Source of the DNA: Gammaproteobacteria bacterium
Lineage (GTDB): Bacteria; Pseudomonadota; Gammaproteobacteria; Steroidobacterales; Steroidobacteraceae
DNA length: 41,372 nt
Direction of reading: 5' to 3'
NCBI GenBank assembly: GCA_028870275.1
Contig: JAGWPY010000174.1
Coordinates: 1-41,372 of the forward strand
In this document: positions 25,888 to 34,036 of the stretch, in pieces
Position numbering within the stretch: position 1 is the stretch's first letter
Layout: the number at the start of each line of letters is the position of its first letter
Translations under genes and position numbers: made by a program
Notes under the pieces: model-generated
Databases searched by the model: none
What the model saw: the letters and a program-made list of their open reading frames with translations, nothing else
Told to the model about the DNA's origin: nothing

Positions 25888-27351
25888 TCAGCCTCCTCCG
25901 AGCAGTTGCGCGGCGGCCCGGTACCAGTCCGCGAGAAACGGCGGAATGAACAGTCCGAGCATCAGCACGATCAGCAGATGGGTGAACACCGGCAGCAGCG
26001 CCGGCGAATGCGGCAGGCGGCGCAGACGCGTCTCGCCGAACACCATCGGCTGGACCCGCTGAAGAATCGCCGCGAATGCGACCGCGAACGAGATCAGCAG
26101 GATCGGCGTCGCCCAGGGCTCTGTGCGCATGGCGGTGGTGAGGATCAGGAACTCGCTCGCGAACACCCCGAATGGCGGTACGCCGAGGATCGCCAAGGCG
26201 CCGATCATCAGACCCCAGCCGACCGAGGGACTGATCGTGACCAGGCCGCGGATGCGGTCCATCAACTGCGACCCGGATTTCTGCGCGGCGTGACCGGCGG
26301 CGAAGAAGATCGCCGATTTCGTCAGCGAGTGGACCGTCATGTGCAGCAGTCCGGCGAAGTTCGCCACCGGCCCCCCCATGCCGAACGCGAACGAGATCAC
26401 GCCCATGTGCTCGATCGAGGAATAGGCGAACAGGCGCTTGATGTCCTGCTGACGCCAGAGCGAGAACGAGGCGACGACGACCGTCAGCAGCCCGAAGCCC
26501 ATCAGCATCGCCGACGGCCAGGCCGAATGCAGTGCGCCCTCCGCCAGTACCTTGCAACGCATCACCGCATAGATCGCCACGTTGAGCAGCAGTCCCGACA
26601 GCACCGCCGAAATCGGCGTCGGGCCCTCGGCATGCGCGTCGGCGAGCCAGTTGTGCAGCGGCACGAGACCCACTTTCGTGCCGTATCCGACCAGCAGGAA
26701 GACGAACGCGATGCTGAGCACCCGGGGTTCGAGCTGCGATTTCACCGCATCGAGATGGGTCCAGAGCAGCGCGCTCGCACCGCTCGCGCCGAGCGCGCGC
26801 TCCGCGGCGATGTACAGCAGCACCGTCCCGAACAGCGCCTGGGCGATGCCGACGCCGCACAGCACGAAATACTTCCAGCCGGCGGCGAGGCTCGCGGGAG
26901 TGCGGTACAGCGCCACGAGCAGCACCGTGGAGAGCGTCGCCGCCTCCATCGCCACCCACATGAGACCGAGATTGTTGGTGGTCAACGCGAGCAGCATGGT
27001 CGCGATGAACAACTGGTACATGCAGTGGTAGAGCCGCAGCCGGCCGGGGGTCATGCGCCGATCGGCGGTCTCGATGCGCATGTACGGCCGCGAGAACAGC
27101 GAAGTCGTCAGGGCGACGAACGCGGTCAGCGTGACCAGGAAGACGTTCAGCGGGTCGACGAAGAACTGTTCGCCGCCGGCGCTCATCGCGCCGCGCGTGG
27201 CGACCCGGACACTGAGGGCAGCCGCGGCGGCGAAAGTCACCAGACTGAAGGCCACGTTGAGCTCGGCCGCCCGCGGTCGCGCGCCCAGCATGGCGAACGT
27301 CGCCGCGCCGACGACCGGCGAGCCGAGCAGCAGCCAGAGAGCGAGGGTCAC
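25888..27351 (-). CDS. hyfF: Antiporter-like membrane subunit HyfF (NuoN/NuoL family)
   Basis: 487 residues, about 13-14 membrane helices, of the Mrp/complex I antiporter-like family. Conserved elements are WVAMEAATLSTVLLVALYR with the buried glutamate, and GTKVGLVPLHNWLADAHAEGPTPISAVLSG (about 222-250) with the pumping lysine and histidine. FAYSSIEHMGVISFAFG and HSLTKSAIFFAAGH follow. These residues form the proton/sodium path in relatives. The start is GTG 27351, overlapping the hyfE stop as GTGA. The open frame upstream only shadows hyfE. The stop is three bases before the hyfG start, so hyfF and hyfG are coupled. Confidence 0.9.
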   Translation of the reverse strand: MTLALWLLLGSPVVGAATFAMLGARPRAAELNVAFSLVTFAAAAALSVRVATRGAMSAGGEQFFVDPLNVFLVTLTAFVALTTSLFSRPYMRIETADRRMTPGRLRLYHCMYQLFIATMLLALTTNNLGLMWVAMEAATLSTVLLVALYRTPASLAAGWKYFVLCGVGIAQALFGTVLLYIAAERALGASGASALLWTHLDAVKSQLEPRVLSIAFVFLLVGYGTKVGLVPLHNWLADAHAEGPTPISAVLSGLLLNVAIYAVMRCKVLAEGALHSAWPSAMLMGFGLLTVVVASFSLWRQQDIKRLFAYSSIEHMGVISFAFGMGGPVANFAGLLHMTVHSLTKSAIFFAAGHAAQKSGSQLMDRIRGLVTISPSVGWGLMIGALAILGVPPFGVFASEFLILTTAMRTEPWATPILLISFAVAFAAILQRVQPMVFGETRLRRLPHSPALLPVFTHLLIVLMLGLFIPPFLADWYRAAAQLLGGG

Positions 27352-28013
27352 GGCGCCTCCCGGCGGGATTCGAGCCGGTCGAGATCCAGACTGTCGAACT
27401 GCTCGCGGATCTGGAAGAAGAACACGCCGAGCACCAGCATCGCCACCAGAACGTCGAGCGCAACGCCGAGTTCCACGATCATCGGCATTCCATAGCTCGC
27501 GCACATCGCCCCGAAGAACAGCCCGTTCTCCATCGACAGGAATCCGATCACCTGCGACATGGCCTTGCGGCGCGTGATCATCGTCAGGAACGCCAGCAGT
27601 ATCACGGCGATCGCGATGCCGATCGCGCTGCGCGTCGCGGTGCTGGCGAGAGCCGAGATCGGTTGGGCGAGGCCGAACGCGAACACGACGATCGGCACAC
27701 CCACCAGCATGGTTCCGGAGATGTTCAGCAGAGGATCCGTATCCCAGTAGACGCCGAGGCGGCGGATCATCGCATGCAGCAGGCGCGGCAGGGCGATCAC
27801 CTTCACCGACAGGGTCAGCGCCGCCGACAGGTAGAGATTGACCTCGCCGGTGCGCCATGCGAGCAGCAGCGTCGCGGCGCACAGCACCGCCCCCTGCAGC
27901 GCGAACAGGTCGACCAGGGTGACGATGCGCCGCTGCGCGAGCATCGCGAAGGACAGCAGGAGCAGCAATGCGGCCAGCGAGTCGAGCAACTGCATCACCA
28001 GAGGCGGGATCAC
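27348..28013 (-). CDS. hyfE: Membrane subunit HyfE (NuoK-related)
   Basis: 221 residues with about six to seven membrane helices. It has the NuoK-like core of HyfE: LSAALTLSVKVIALPRLLHAMIRR in the first half, FLSMENGLFFGAMCASYGMPMIVELGVALDVLVAMLVLG in the second, with the buried glutamates of SMENG and VELG typical of the NuoK proton path. The C-terminal tail is hydrophilic and acidic (SLDLDRLESRR). The start is GTG 28013, four bases after the hyfC stop. The stop overlaps the hyfF start (GTGA). It links the NuoH-like subunit to the antiporter-like subunits in the membrane arm. Confidence 0.87.
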   Translation of the reverse strand: MIPPLVMQLLDSLAALLLLLSFAMLAQRRIVTLVDLFALQGAVLCAATLLLAWRTGEVNLYLSAALTLSVKVIALPRLLHAMIRRLGVYWDTDPLLNISGTMLVGVPIVVFAFGLAQPISALASTATRSAIGIAIAVILLAFLTMITRRKAMSQVIGFLSMENGLFFGAMCASYGMPMIVELGVALDVLVAMLVLGVFFFQIREQFDSLDLDRLESRREAP

Positions 28014-28017
28014 GGCT

Positions 28018-28968
28018 TCAGTCTCCGAGGAGCAGATGGACGAGCATGCCGAGCACGGCCAGCAGGAACGCGGTCGCCAGGAACTCCGGCGCGCGGAATA
28101 CCCGCAATTTCGCCGAGACGGTCTCGATCGTCGCGAGGGCCGCCCCGGCGAGCGCCAGTTTCGCGCCGAGCGCCGGCAATGCGAGCGCCAGGGCGAGCGG
28201 TCCGGACCGGCCCGTGGCGCTGCCCCAGGGAAGGAACAGCGCGAAACCGATGCAGGCGTAGTTGAGCAGCTTCAGGCTGGCGGCGAACTCCATCAACGCC
28301 AGGTGCCGCCCCGAATACTCGAGGACCATGGCTTCGTGGATCATCGTGAGTTCGAGGTGCGTCGCCGGATTGTCGATCGGGATCCGGGCATTCTCGGCGA
28401 GCAGCACCATCGTGAACGCGACGCCGGTGAAGGCGAGGCTCGGCGACAGCTCGAGCGGGCGCAGCGCCAGATGTTCCGAGATCACCGGCAATGCGGTGGT
28501 CGCCGAGATCAGCGAGGCGACGAAGACCACCATCAACAGGGCGGGCTCGGCGAGAAATCCCACCATCATCTCCCGGCGCGCACCGAGCGTGCCGAACGGC
28601 GTGCCGACGTCCATCGCGGCGAGCGCGAGGAACACCCTCGCGGTCGCGAACAGGCCGACCAGCACGATCGCGTCTGCAGCGGCGCCCATCGGCAAGCGCG
28701 TGCCCATCGAGGGGATGACGGCCGCGGCCGCCAGCATCGCCGCGAAGACCACGTAGGGTGCGGCGCGAAACAGCGGCGATGCCTCGCGGGCGATCACCGG
28801 ATCCTTGTGCAGGAGCTTGCGCAGTCCGAGATACGGCTGCCACAAAGACGCGGCTCGCCGGTTCTGCAGCCAGGCGCGGCACTGGTTCACCCAGCCGAGG
28901 AACAGCGGCGCCGCGGCCAGCGCGACCGCGACCGCGAGCGCCTGCGTGAACCAGTCGATCGGCCTCAT
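28018..28968 (-). CDS. hyfC: Membrane subunit HyfC (NuoH-like, complex I subunit 1 family)
   Basis: 316 residues, about eight membrane helices. It has the NuoH/HyfC/HycD features: QPYLGLRKLLHKDPVI in the first cytoplasmic loop, ALAAMDVGTPFGTLGARREMMVG, AENARIPIDNPATHLELTMIHEAMVLEYSGRH (about 185-215) with the conserved charged residues that contact the hydrophilic arm, and LMEFAASLKLL. This subunit anchors the small/large subunit pair and couples its chemistry to ion movement. ATG 28968 overlaps the hyfB stop (ATGA). Confidence 0.9.
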   Translation of the reverse strand: MRPIDWFTQALAVAVALAAAPLFLGWVNQCRAWLQNRRAASLWQPYLGLRKLLHKDPVIAREASPLFRAAPYVVFAAMLAAAAVIPSMGTRLPMGAAADAIVLVGLFATARVFLALAAMDVGTPFGTLGARREMMVGFLAEPALLMVVFVASLISATTALPVISEHLALRPLELSPSLAFTGVAFTMVLLAENARIPIDNPATHLELTMIHEAMVLEYSGRHLALMEFAASLKLLNYACIGFALFLPWGSATGRSGPLALALALPALGAKLALAGAALATIETVSAKLRVFRAPEFLATAFLLAVLGMLVHLLLGD

Positions 28969-31028
28969 AGCACGAGCACCAGAGCGAGCAGCAGGCACAG
29001 AGTGACCAGCGCATACAGCAGGAAGGTGGCGATGCGGCCGCGCTGCAGCGCCGCGAGCGCGCCCGCCACCCGGTCGGTCAGTGGTGCGAGCGGCGCGTAC
29101 AGGACGTTCCAGAAGCGGTCGCCGATCGTCACTTCGTAGCGTGGCTCCGCGTCGAAGGGCGAGGGAAGCGCGCGGCGCATCGCAAAGAACGGCGCGAACA
29201 GGTGCCGGATCGGCTGGCCGAACCCCTCCGCCGTATCCTGGGTGCGGCCGGAAAGGCCGGCGCCGCCACAGGCCCAGGGCTCTGCCAGGCGCACGCGACG
29301 GCGGTAGACGAGGCGGAGCACGAACGAGGTCGCGGCCACCGCCGCGAACAGGGTCGCGGCGATCACCGGCGCGGCATAGGAAGCCTGCCGGGCATCGAGC
29401 GGCACCAGCATCCACCAGCCGGCGGCCGGCCGCGGGAGCGCGCCGACCCCGAGCCACTGCGCGACCCCGGCGAGCACCGGCACGACCGCGGCCGGCAGCA
29501 GGCCGAGCAGCACGCAGCCGAGCGCGAGCCAGCCGAGGCCCAGCCGTTCGGCGAAACCGGCATCGTGTGCATCGGCGAGCGCCGCTTCACGTGCTCGCCC
29601 GAGGAACACCACGCCGAAGAATTTCACCATCACGTACCCGGCCAGCGCCGCGATCAGCGCAACCAGGCCGAGACCGAGCGGCAACAGCATGTTCACGAAC
29701 GGATACGGAACGGCGTGCGAGGCGAGGAAAGCCTGCAGCAGGAGCCATTCGGACACGAAGCCATTGAGCGGCGGCAGACCGGCGATCGCCAGGGCGCCGA
29801 CCAGCGTGAGCCAGGCGACCCAGGGCATGCGGTGGATCAGTCCGCCGAGCCGGCCGAGATTGCGCTCGCCGGTCGAATGCAGCACCGCTCCGGTTCCCAG
29901 GAACAGCAGGCTCTTCATGAACGCGTGATTGATCGCGTGATAGAGCACGGCGACCAGCGCCAGCGCGGCGAAGGTCGGCATCGATGCGCCCCGGAACACC
30001 ATGGCGAGACCGATGCCGGTGAACAACAGACCGAGGTTCTCGATCGACGAATAGGCGAGCAGCCGCTTCATGTCGGTCTGGGCGGCCGCGAAGGCGATGC
30101 CGTAGAGCGCTGAAAACAACCCGAGCGCGACCGGCACCAGTCCCCACCACCAGGGAAGACCGCCGATCAGGTCGAACGCGACCCGCAACAGGCCGTACAC
30201 CGCCATCTTCAGCATCACGCCGCTCAGCAGCGCCGAGACCGGTGAGGGGGCGGCCGGGTGCGCCTCCGGCAGCCAGGCGTGCAGTGGTACGAGTCCGCCT
30301 TTCGCACCGAAGCCCGCCAGGGCCAGCAGGAACGCGGCGCCCGCCCAGGCCGGCGGCAAGTGCGCGCCGCGCATCGCGTCGAATGTGAACTGCCAGCTCC
30401 CGCCCTGCAGCACTCCGAAGCAGAGCAGGATCGCGAGCGCGCCGACGTGCGCCATCACCAGATAGAGGTATCCGGCGCGGCGGATCTCCGCGATGCGATG
30501 CTGTGCGATCACCAGGAAATACGAGGACAAGGCCATCGTCTCCCAGGCGATCATGAACGCGTAGGCGTCGTCGGCGAGGAGTACGAGTCCCATGCTGGCG
30601 AGGAACACGTGATACTGGAAACAGAGCAGACCGGGCGGCGTGCCCTCGCCGGATCGGAAATAGCCCGCCGCGAACACCGATATTCCGGCCGAGGCCGCCC
30701 CGAGCAGGACCAGGAAGATCCCCGACAGCGGATCCAGCCGGAGGTGCATCGGCAGATCGGGCAGGCCGAACGGCAGCACGACCCTCGTGGGCGCGGCGCC
30801 GAGATTCGCCGCGGCGACCACCGCGATCGCGACCGATACGAGCGCACCGAGCGGAAACAGCGTGCGCCCTGCGAACCGCAGGCTCCCCGGCCGCACGAGC
30901 CCGGCGAGGCCCACGACCAGCCAGGCGGCGAGCAGCGCGAGGACCTCGGCCAACGCGGATGCGGATGTCGCGCTCAACTGCGGATCGCTCGCCTCGATGG
31001 ATTTGAACCGGATATGCGCCGAATGCAA
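28965..31028 (-). CDS. hyfB: Antiporter-like membrane subunit HyfB (NuoL family), first gene of the operon
   Basis: 687 residues, about 16 membrane helices. Family features are MIAWETMALSSYFLVI with the conserved glutamate, FGAKGGLVPLHAWLPEAHPAAPSPVSALLSG (about 240-270) with the pumping lysine and histidine, and LAYSSIENLGLLF. The hydrophilic C-terminal region around SLAEPWACGGAGLSGRTQDTAEGFGQPIRHLFAPFF is typical of HyfB/HycC. Start uncertain. TTG 31028 opens the frame and lies close behind the predicted -10, while TTG codons further in (before SATSASA and AEVLALL) would give shorter but still complete proteins. Together with HyfF it gives the complex two antiporter-like channels; HyfD is absent. 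Confidence 0.88.
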   Translation of the reverse strand: MHSAHIRFKSIEASDPQLSATSASALAEVLALLAAWLVVGLAGLVRPGSLRFAGRTLFPLGALVSVAIAVVAAANLGAAPTRVVLPFGLPDLPMHLRLDPLSGIFLVLLGAASAGISVFAAGYFRSGEGTPPGLLCFQYHVFLASMGLVLLADDAYAFMIAWETMALSSYFLVIAQHRIAEIRRAGYLYLVMAHVGALAILLCFGVLQGGSWQFTFDAMRGAHLPPAWAGAAFLLALAGFGAKGGLVPLHAWLPEAHPAAPSPVSALLSGVMLKMAVYGLLRVAFDLIGGLPWWWGLVPVALGLFSALYGIAFAAAQTDMKRLLAYSSIENLGLLFTGIGLAMVFRGASMPTFAALALVAVLYHAINHAFMKSLLFLGTGAVLHSTGERNLGRLGGLIHRMPWVAWLTLVGALAIAGLPPLNGFVSEWLLLQAFLASHAVPYPFVNMLLPLGLGLVALIAALAGYVMVKFFGVVFLGRAREAALADAHDAGFAERLGLGWLALGCVLLGLLPAAVVPVLAGVAQWLGVGALPRPAAGWWMLVPLDARQASYAAPVIAATLFAAVAATSFVLRLVYRRRVRLAEPWACGGAGLSGRTQDTAEGFGQPIRHLFAPFFAMRRALPSPFDAEPRYEVTIGDRFWNVLYAPLAPLTDRVAGALAALQRGRIATFLLYALVTLCLLLALVLVL

Positions 31029-31041
31029 CTCGCATTATAAT
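31022..31041. promoter_or_regulatory. Shared divergent -10 region between hyfB and the ribbon-helix-helix gene
   Basis: ATTATAAT (31034-31041) is a palindrome, so it presents a consensus TATAAT on both strands: + at 31036-31041, - at 31039-31034. The + start codon (31053) lies 12 bases beyond it and the - start (31028) 6 bases beyond. An inverted repeat AATGC-AACTC-GCATT (31022-31036) overlaps it. No convincing -35 is seen on either side at normal spacing. A protein bound here would switch both genes. Confidence 0.6.
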
Positions 31042-31052
31042 ACGATTCGCAC

Positions 31053-31271
31053 ATGCCCCAGGAAATCCGTACCGCCCGACTGACCGTCCTGATCGATCCG
31101 CGCAAGAAAGCCGTGTTCGAGCGGCTCTGCGCGGAAGAGGACGCCGTACCCTCCCAGGTCGTGCGTCGTCTGCTGCGGCGCTACATCGAGGAGCGGCTCG
31201 GTCGGCCCTGGATCCCCGAGGAACCCCCGTCGGCGGTGCGCCGCGGGCGGCGTGCGAAACCGCGACGCTGA
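31053..31271 (+). CDS. Ribbon-helix-helix (CopG/Arc-like) DNA-binding protein
   Basis: 72 residues. The ribbon strand RTARLTVLIDPRKKAVFERLC is followed by helix A and by SQVVRRLLRRYIEERLG, helix B, the standard RHH fold that binds DNA as a dimer. The tail is short and basic with RRGRRAKPRR. It is divergent from hyfB across a shared -10, so it may regulate itself and the hydrogenase-like operon. No toxin gene follows, which argues against an antitoxin. The leader would be only about four bases long. ATG 31053 is the only sensible start. Confidence 0.8.
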   Translation: MPQEIRTARLTVLIDPRKKAVFERLCAEEDAVPSQVVRRLLRRYIEERLGRPWIPEEPPSAVRRGRRAKPRR

Positions 31272-31318
31272 TCGCGCCCGCGGCCGATACCTCAAGGAAC
31301 CCATGCCAAGGAGTGACC

Positions 31319-31837
31319 ATGCCGCGCAACGACAACCGTTATTCGGGCCTGATGATCGCGATCCACTGGACCACCGCGGTCCTGGTGCTGGTCGCATATC
31401 TCGTCAGCGAATCCTCCGAACACTTCGGCCAGCATCCGCCGGTGCTGCATTTCGCCTGCGGGCTCGCGGTGCTGGCGCTGGTGGCCGTGCGACTGCTCGC
31501 GCGCGCATCGGGCGGCGCACCGCGGCCTCTCGAGGGCGGGCCGTCCTGGCTCGCCATGCTCGCGAAGCTCGGCCACTTGACGCTCTATCTGCTGCTGATC
31601 GCGGTGCCGCTGACGGGATGGTATGCGCTGTCGCGGCTGGGACGTCCGATCGATCTCTGGGGTGTTTCGATACCGCCGATCGCCGCAGCGGTCAAAGGCG
31701 ACATCGGCGAGATCGGCGACGTGCACCAGGTCGGCGGCAATCTGCTGCTGATTCTCGCCGGGCTGCATGCGGCGATGGGCTTGTGGCATCAGTTCGTGCG
31801 CCGCGATCACGTGCTCGAGCGCATGCGCCCGTTCTGA
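31319..31837 (+). CDS. Cytochrome b561 family membrane protein
   Basis: 172 residues, four membrane helices, of the bacterial diheme cytochrome b561 (CybB/YodB) family, which oxidises or reduces quinones at the inner membrane. The opening RYSGLMIAIHWTTAVLVLVAY places H16 as a heme ligand. H44 (VLHFACG), the histidine in AKLGHLTLYLLL, that in DVHQVGGNLLL and that in LAGLHAAMGLWHQF complete the usual set. It starts at ATG 31319 with AAGGAG five bases upstream, in preference to GTG 31313, which lies within that ribosome site. It is 47 bases after the RHH gene, so the two may be co-transcribed. Confidence 0.88.
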   Translation: MPRNDNRYSGLMIAIHWTTAVLVLVAYLVSESSEHFGQHPPVLHFACGLAVLALVAVRLLARASGGAPRPLEGGPSWLAMLAKLGHLTLYLLLIAVPLTGWYALSRLGRPIDLWGVSIPPIAAAVKGDIGEIGDVHQVGGNLLLILAGLHAAMGLWHQFVRRDHVLERMRPF

Positions 31838-31844
31838 TGTGAAC

Positions 31845-31876
31845 AGGGCGGACGCCCCGCGAGGGGCGCCCGCCCT
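31845..31876. terminator. Strong hairpin between convergent genes
   Basis: AGGGCGGACGCCCC (31845-31858) pairs with GGGGCGCCCGCCCT (31863-31876), 14 bp with one mismatch and a GCGA loop. It starts eight bases after the cytochrome b561 stop. No T run, so it is either a GC-only terminator or an mRNA end protector serving both sides. Confidence 0.55.
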
Positions 31877-31937
31877 GGTCGAACGGCGGGAGGACGGGCG
31901 GCACGCGCAAGCGCCCGTCCCGAACTCCCCGCCAGGC

Positions 31938-33869
31938 TCAGTCGTTCAGCAGGGCGATCATCTGATCCGCCGACACCGTCGCGCTCGAGCCGTCGTACGG
32001 GCCGTTCGCGGCGAGCCCGACCAGCGTGGTGCTGCCGTTCAGGTCGCTGGTCAGCGCCGTCACGAAGGCATCGAAGGTCGTGAAGGAGTCGGCCTGCTCG
32101 GTCACGCGGTGGACGATCAGGAACTTGGGGTTGGCGGCCGCGGCATCGGGCGCGAAGTTGAGCCCGCCGCTGAGCGATGCCGCCGTGATCGGCGTGAACC
32201 CATACCGCATCTCGAACTCCGCGGCTGCCGAGAGCACCGTCGGCGAAATCGACGCGCCGCTGCTGGTCAGGGTCGAGAACGGCGCGGTCTGGCCGGGCGA
32301 GCTCCAGCGGATCAGCACCTGCACGTCGGCATTCGCGAAGTCGACCGACGAGAGCGCGACGAAATCCGGCGGCGCCGCGCCGAACGGCGTCACGAAGCCG
32401 TAGAACCGCACCGGCGCCCCGCTGGTCAGCGAACTCGGCGAAATCGCCGCGGGCAACTGCACGGTATAGGCCGAAGCAACCGCATCGCTCGACGCGCCGC
32501 TACCGGTGCCGGCGAAGTTGAACGCGCTGGGCGCCGAACCATTGATCGACTGCAGCGCCAGCGTCACCACCGTGCCACTCACCGAAGCGACCGTGCCGCT
32601 GACCCGGCTCGGCATCAGGAGGGCGCTGCCCGCCGTCGCATCGAGCGTCGGATTACCCGAAGCGTCCTGGCCGAGCGTGCCGGAGAACTGAGCGAGCTGC
32701 CCGACCGAGATGTCCTGGGTCGTGAACGCGCCCGATTGGCCGAGTTCCGACACGGCGGTGTTCATGCCGACCGTGACGGTGATCTGGTGCACGAAGGCCG
32801 TGCTGCCGGCAAGGTCCGAATGCTCCTCCTCGCCGTTGGCAACCGTCAGCGTATTGCCGCTGCGCGACAACACGGTGCCCACCACGCCGTCGTGACCGCT
32901 GCCGAAGACGCTAGAGCCGGCCAGCACGCTCGACGCGGTGAACGTCATGGTCGATCGATCCAGCGTTCCGTAGGCGACCGTCATCGTGCCGGCCGCGAGC
33001 GTCGCGAGTTGGGCGAGGCCGGCCGCGCCGGTGTAGCCCGTGCCGTTGATCGTGTAGCTCGTGGTCGCCGAGGTGGTCACGGTCGCCTGTCCACTGTTGC
33101 CGGAATCGTCGTCGAAGGGGTGCACGTCGATCGTGTAGGTCGAGGCGCCGGTATCGACACTGACGAGACCGCCGCGCATGCGCTCCTGCTTGGTCGTGTC
33201 TGGCACGAGGCTGCCGGTCAAGGTCGGCGTGACGGTGACCGTCGTCGGCGCGGTGGTCGACGGCGAGATCGCGTTGGACGCGGCCAGATTGAAATCGAGG
33301 GCGAGATGCGCGACCGTCCCCGGCGTCACCACGAACGGCGAATTCGCGGGAAGCGACAGCTTCAGGGTCATCTGCGTCGGGTTCGGCGACGCGAGCGGCT
33401 GGGAGGTCGTGCCGTCGATGATCTGGTTGGCGGCGATGGTCACGCCGGTCGTGCCGTTGTCGACCACGATGGTGGCGCCGGCGTAATCGAGGGTGATCGA
33501 CGCCGAGGTGTACTGTCCGGCCGGAATCTGCGCCGTGCTCACGATCTCCGAGAGATTCACGAGCTGGGCGAAGTCGACCTTGGTCGTGACCGGCAGCGCC
33601 TGCACCACGGTGCCGTCCGCACGCGTGAGTTGCAGAGAAACGACGTTGACGATGTAGCTGAGGAAATCGCCTGGCGCGTCGGTGAGCGAGATCATCGTGC
33701 CGCCGCAACCGGTGCACGCGGCCGGAGCCGAACCGCCCGGAGCGGCCCCCATGGGTCCCCCGCCGGATCCGCAGGCGGCGAGCGCACTGATGCCCGCCGC
33801 AACGAGAAAGACGCGCGCGCGACGGAGCCAGCGCGCGATCGGCTTGTCCATGTGGTTGAAAAGAGCCAT
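31938..33869 (-). CDS. Large DUF4382-domain lipoprotein
   Basis: 643 residues. A lipoprotein signal with LAAC lipobox lies in the first 35 residues, then a Gly/Ala linker, then a DUF4382 domain recognisable from TMISLTDAPGDFLSYIVNVVSLQL through AQIPAGQYTSASITLDYAG. The remainder is Thr/Ser/Gly-rich beta-strand repeats (segments such as VVGTVLSRSGNTLTVANG and VSGTVASVSGTVVTLALQ) resembling DUF5666-type units. Predicted to be anchored at the outer membrane and exposed on the envelope. Function unknown. ATG 33869 is chosen over ATG 33851 because an AGG lies nine bases upstream and the second ATG has none. Base composition at third positions is less GC-extreme than in the enzymes around it. Confidence 0.82.
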   Translation of the reverse strand: MALFNHMDKPIARWLRRARVFLVAAGISALAACGSGGGPMGAAPGGSAPAACTGCGGTMISLTDAPGDFLSYIVNVVSLQLTRADGTVVQALPVTTKVDFAQLVNLSEIVSTAQIPAGQYTSASITLDYAGATIVVDNGTTGVTIAANQIIDGTTSQPLASPNPTQMTLKLSLPANSPFVVTPGTVAHLALDFNLAASNAISPSTTAPTTVTVTPTLTGSLVPDTTKQERMRGGLVSVDTGASTYTIDVHPFDDDSGNSGQATVTTSATTSYTINGTGYTGAAGLAQLATLAAGTMTVAYGTLDRSTMTFTASSVLAGSSVFGSGHDGVVGTVLSRSGNTLTVANGEEEHSDLAGSTAFVHQITVTVGMNTAVSELGQSGAFTTQDISVGQLAQFSGTLGQDASGNPTLDATAGSALLMPSRVSGTVASVSGTVVTLALQSINGSAPSAFNFAGTGSGASSDAVASAYTVQLPAAISPSSLTSGAPVRFYGFVTPFGAAPPDFVALSSVDFANADVQVLIRWSSPGQTAPFSTLTSSGASISPTVLSAAAEFEMRYGFTPITAASLSGGLNFAPDAAAANPKFLIVHRVTEQADSFTTFDAFVTALTSDLNGSTTLVGLAANGPYDGSSATVSADQMIALLND

Positions 33870-33945
33870 GACGATATACCTCCATTGACGCCAATGTCCC
33901 GCGCACGCATCCGCTCGGGATCTGCGCGTGGTTTTCGTGGCGGCA

Positions 33946-33975
33946 TTGTCGGATTCCACCGCGATTGCGCAAAAT
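33946..33975 (+). promoter_or_regulatory. Candidate promoter of the serine hydrolase gene
   Basis: TTGTCG (33946-33951) and CAAAAT (33970-33975) are 18 bases apart. Transcription would begin near 33982, within the inverted repeat at 33973-33994, about 55 bases before the ATG. By-eye prediction. Confidence 0.4.
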
Positions 33976-33994
33976 GTCGGTGCAGACCGACATT
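33973..33994. promoter_or_regulatory. Perfect inverted repeat, probable operator
   Basis: AATGTCGGT (33973-33981), spacer GCAG, ACCGACATT (33986-33994). A related half-site ATTGTCGG lies at 33945-33952, overlapping the candidate -35. The repeat overlaps the predicted -10 and start of transcription, the normal place for a repressor site. It could also form an RNA hairpin in the leader. Confidence 0.55.
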
Positions 33995-34036
33995 CGCAGC
34001 GTGGATCCGCCACCCGGGACGAACAGGGGACACCGT

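Noticed and set aside
25886-27463. Apparent 500-residue extension of the hydrogenase-like large subunit
   Set aside because: This part only shadows hyfF in another frame. The GGAGGAGG site and family similarity place the start at TTG 25885.
31003-31008. TTGAAC as -35 of the RHH gene promoter
   Set aside because: It is 27 bases from the TATAAT, far outside the workable spacing.
31053-31837. Toxin-antitoxin module with the RHH protein as antitoxin
   Set aside because: The following gene is a cytochrome b561, not a toxin, and no small partner gene is present.
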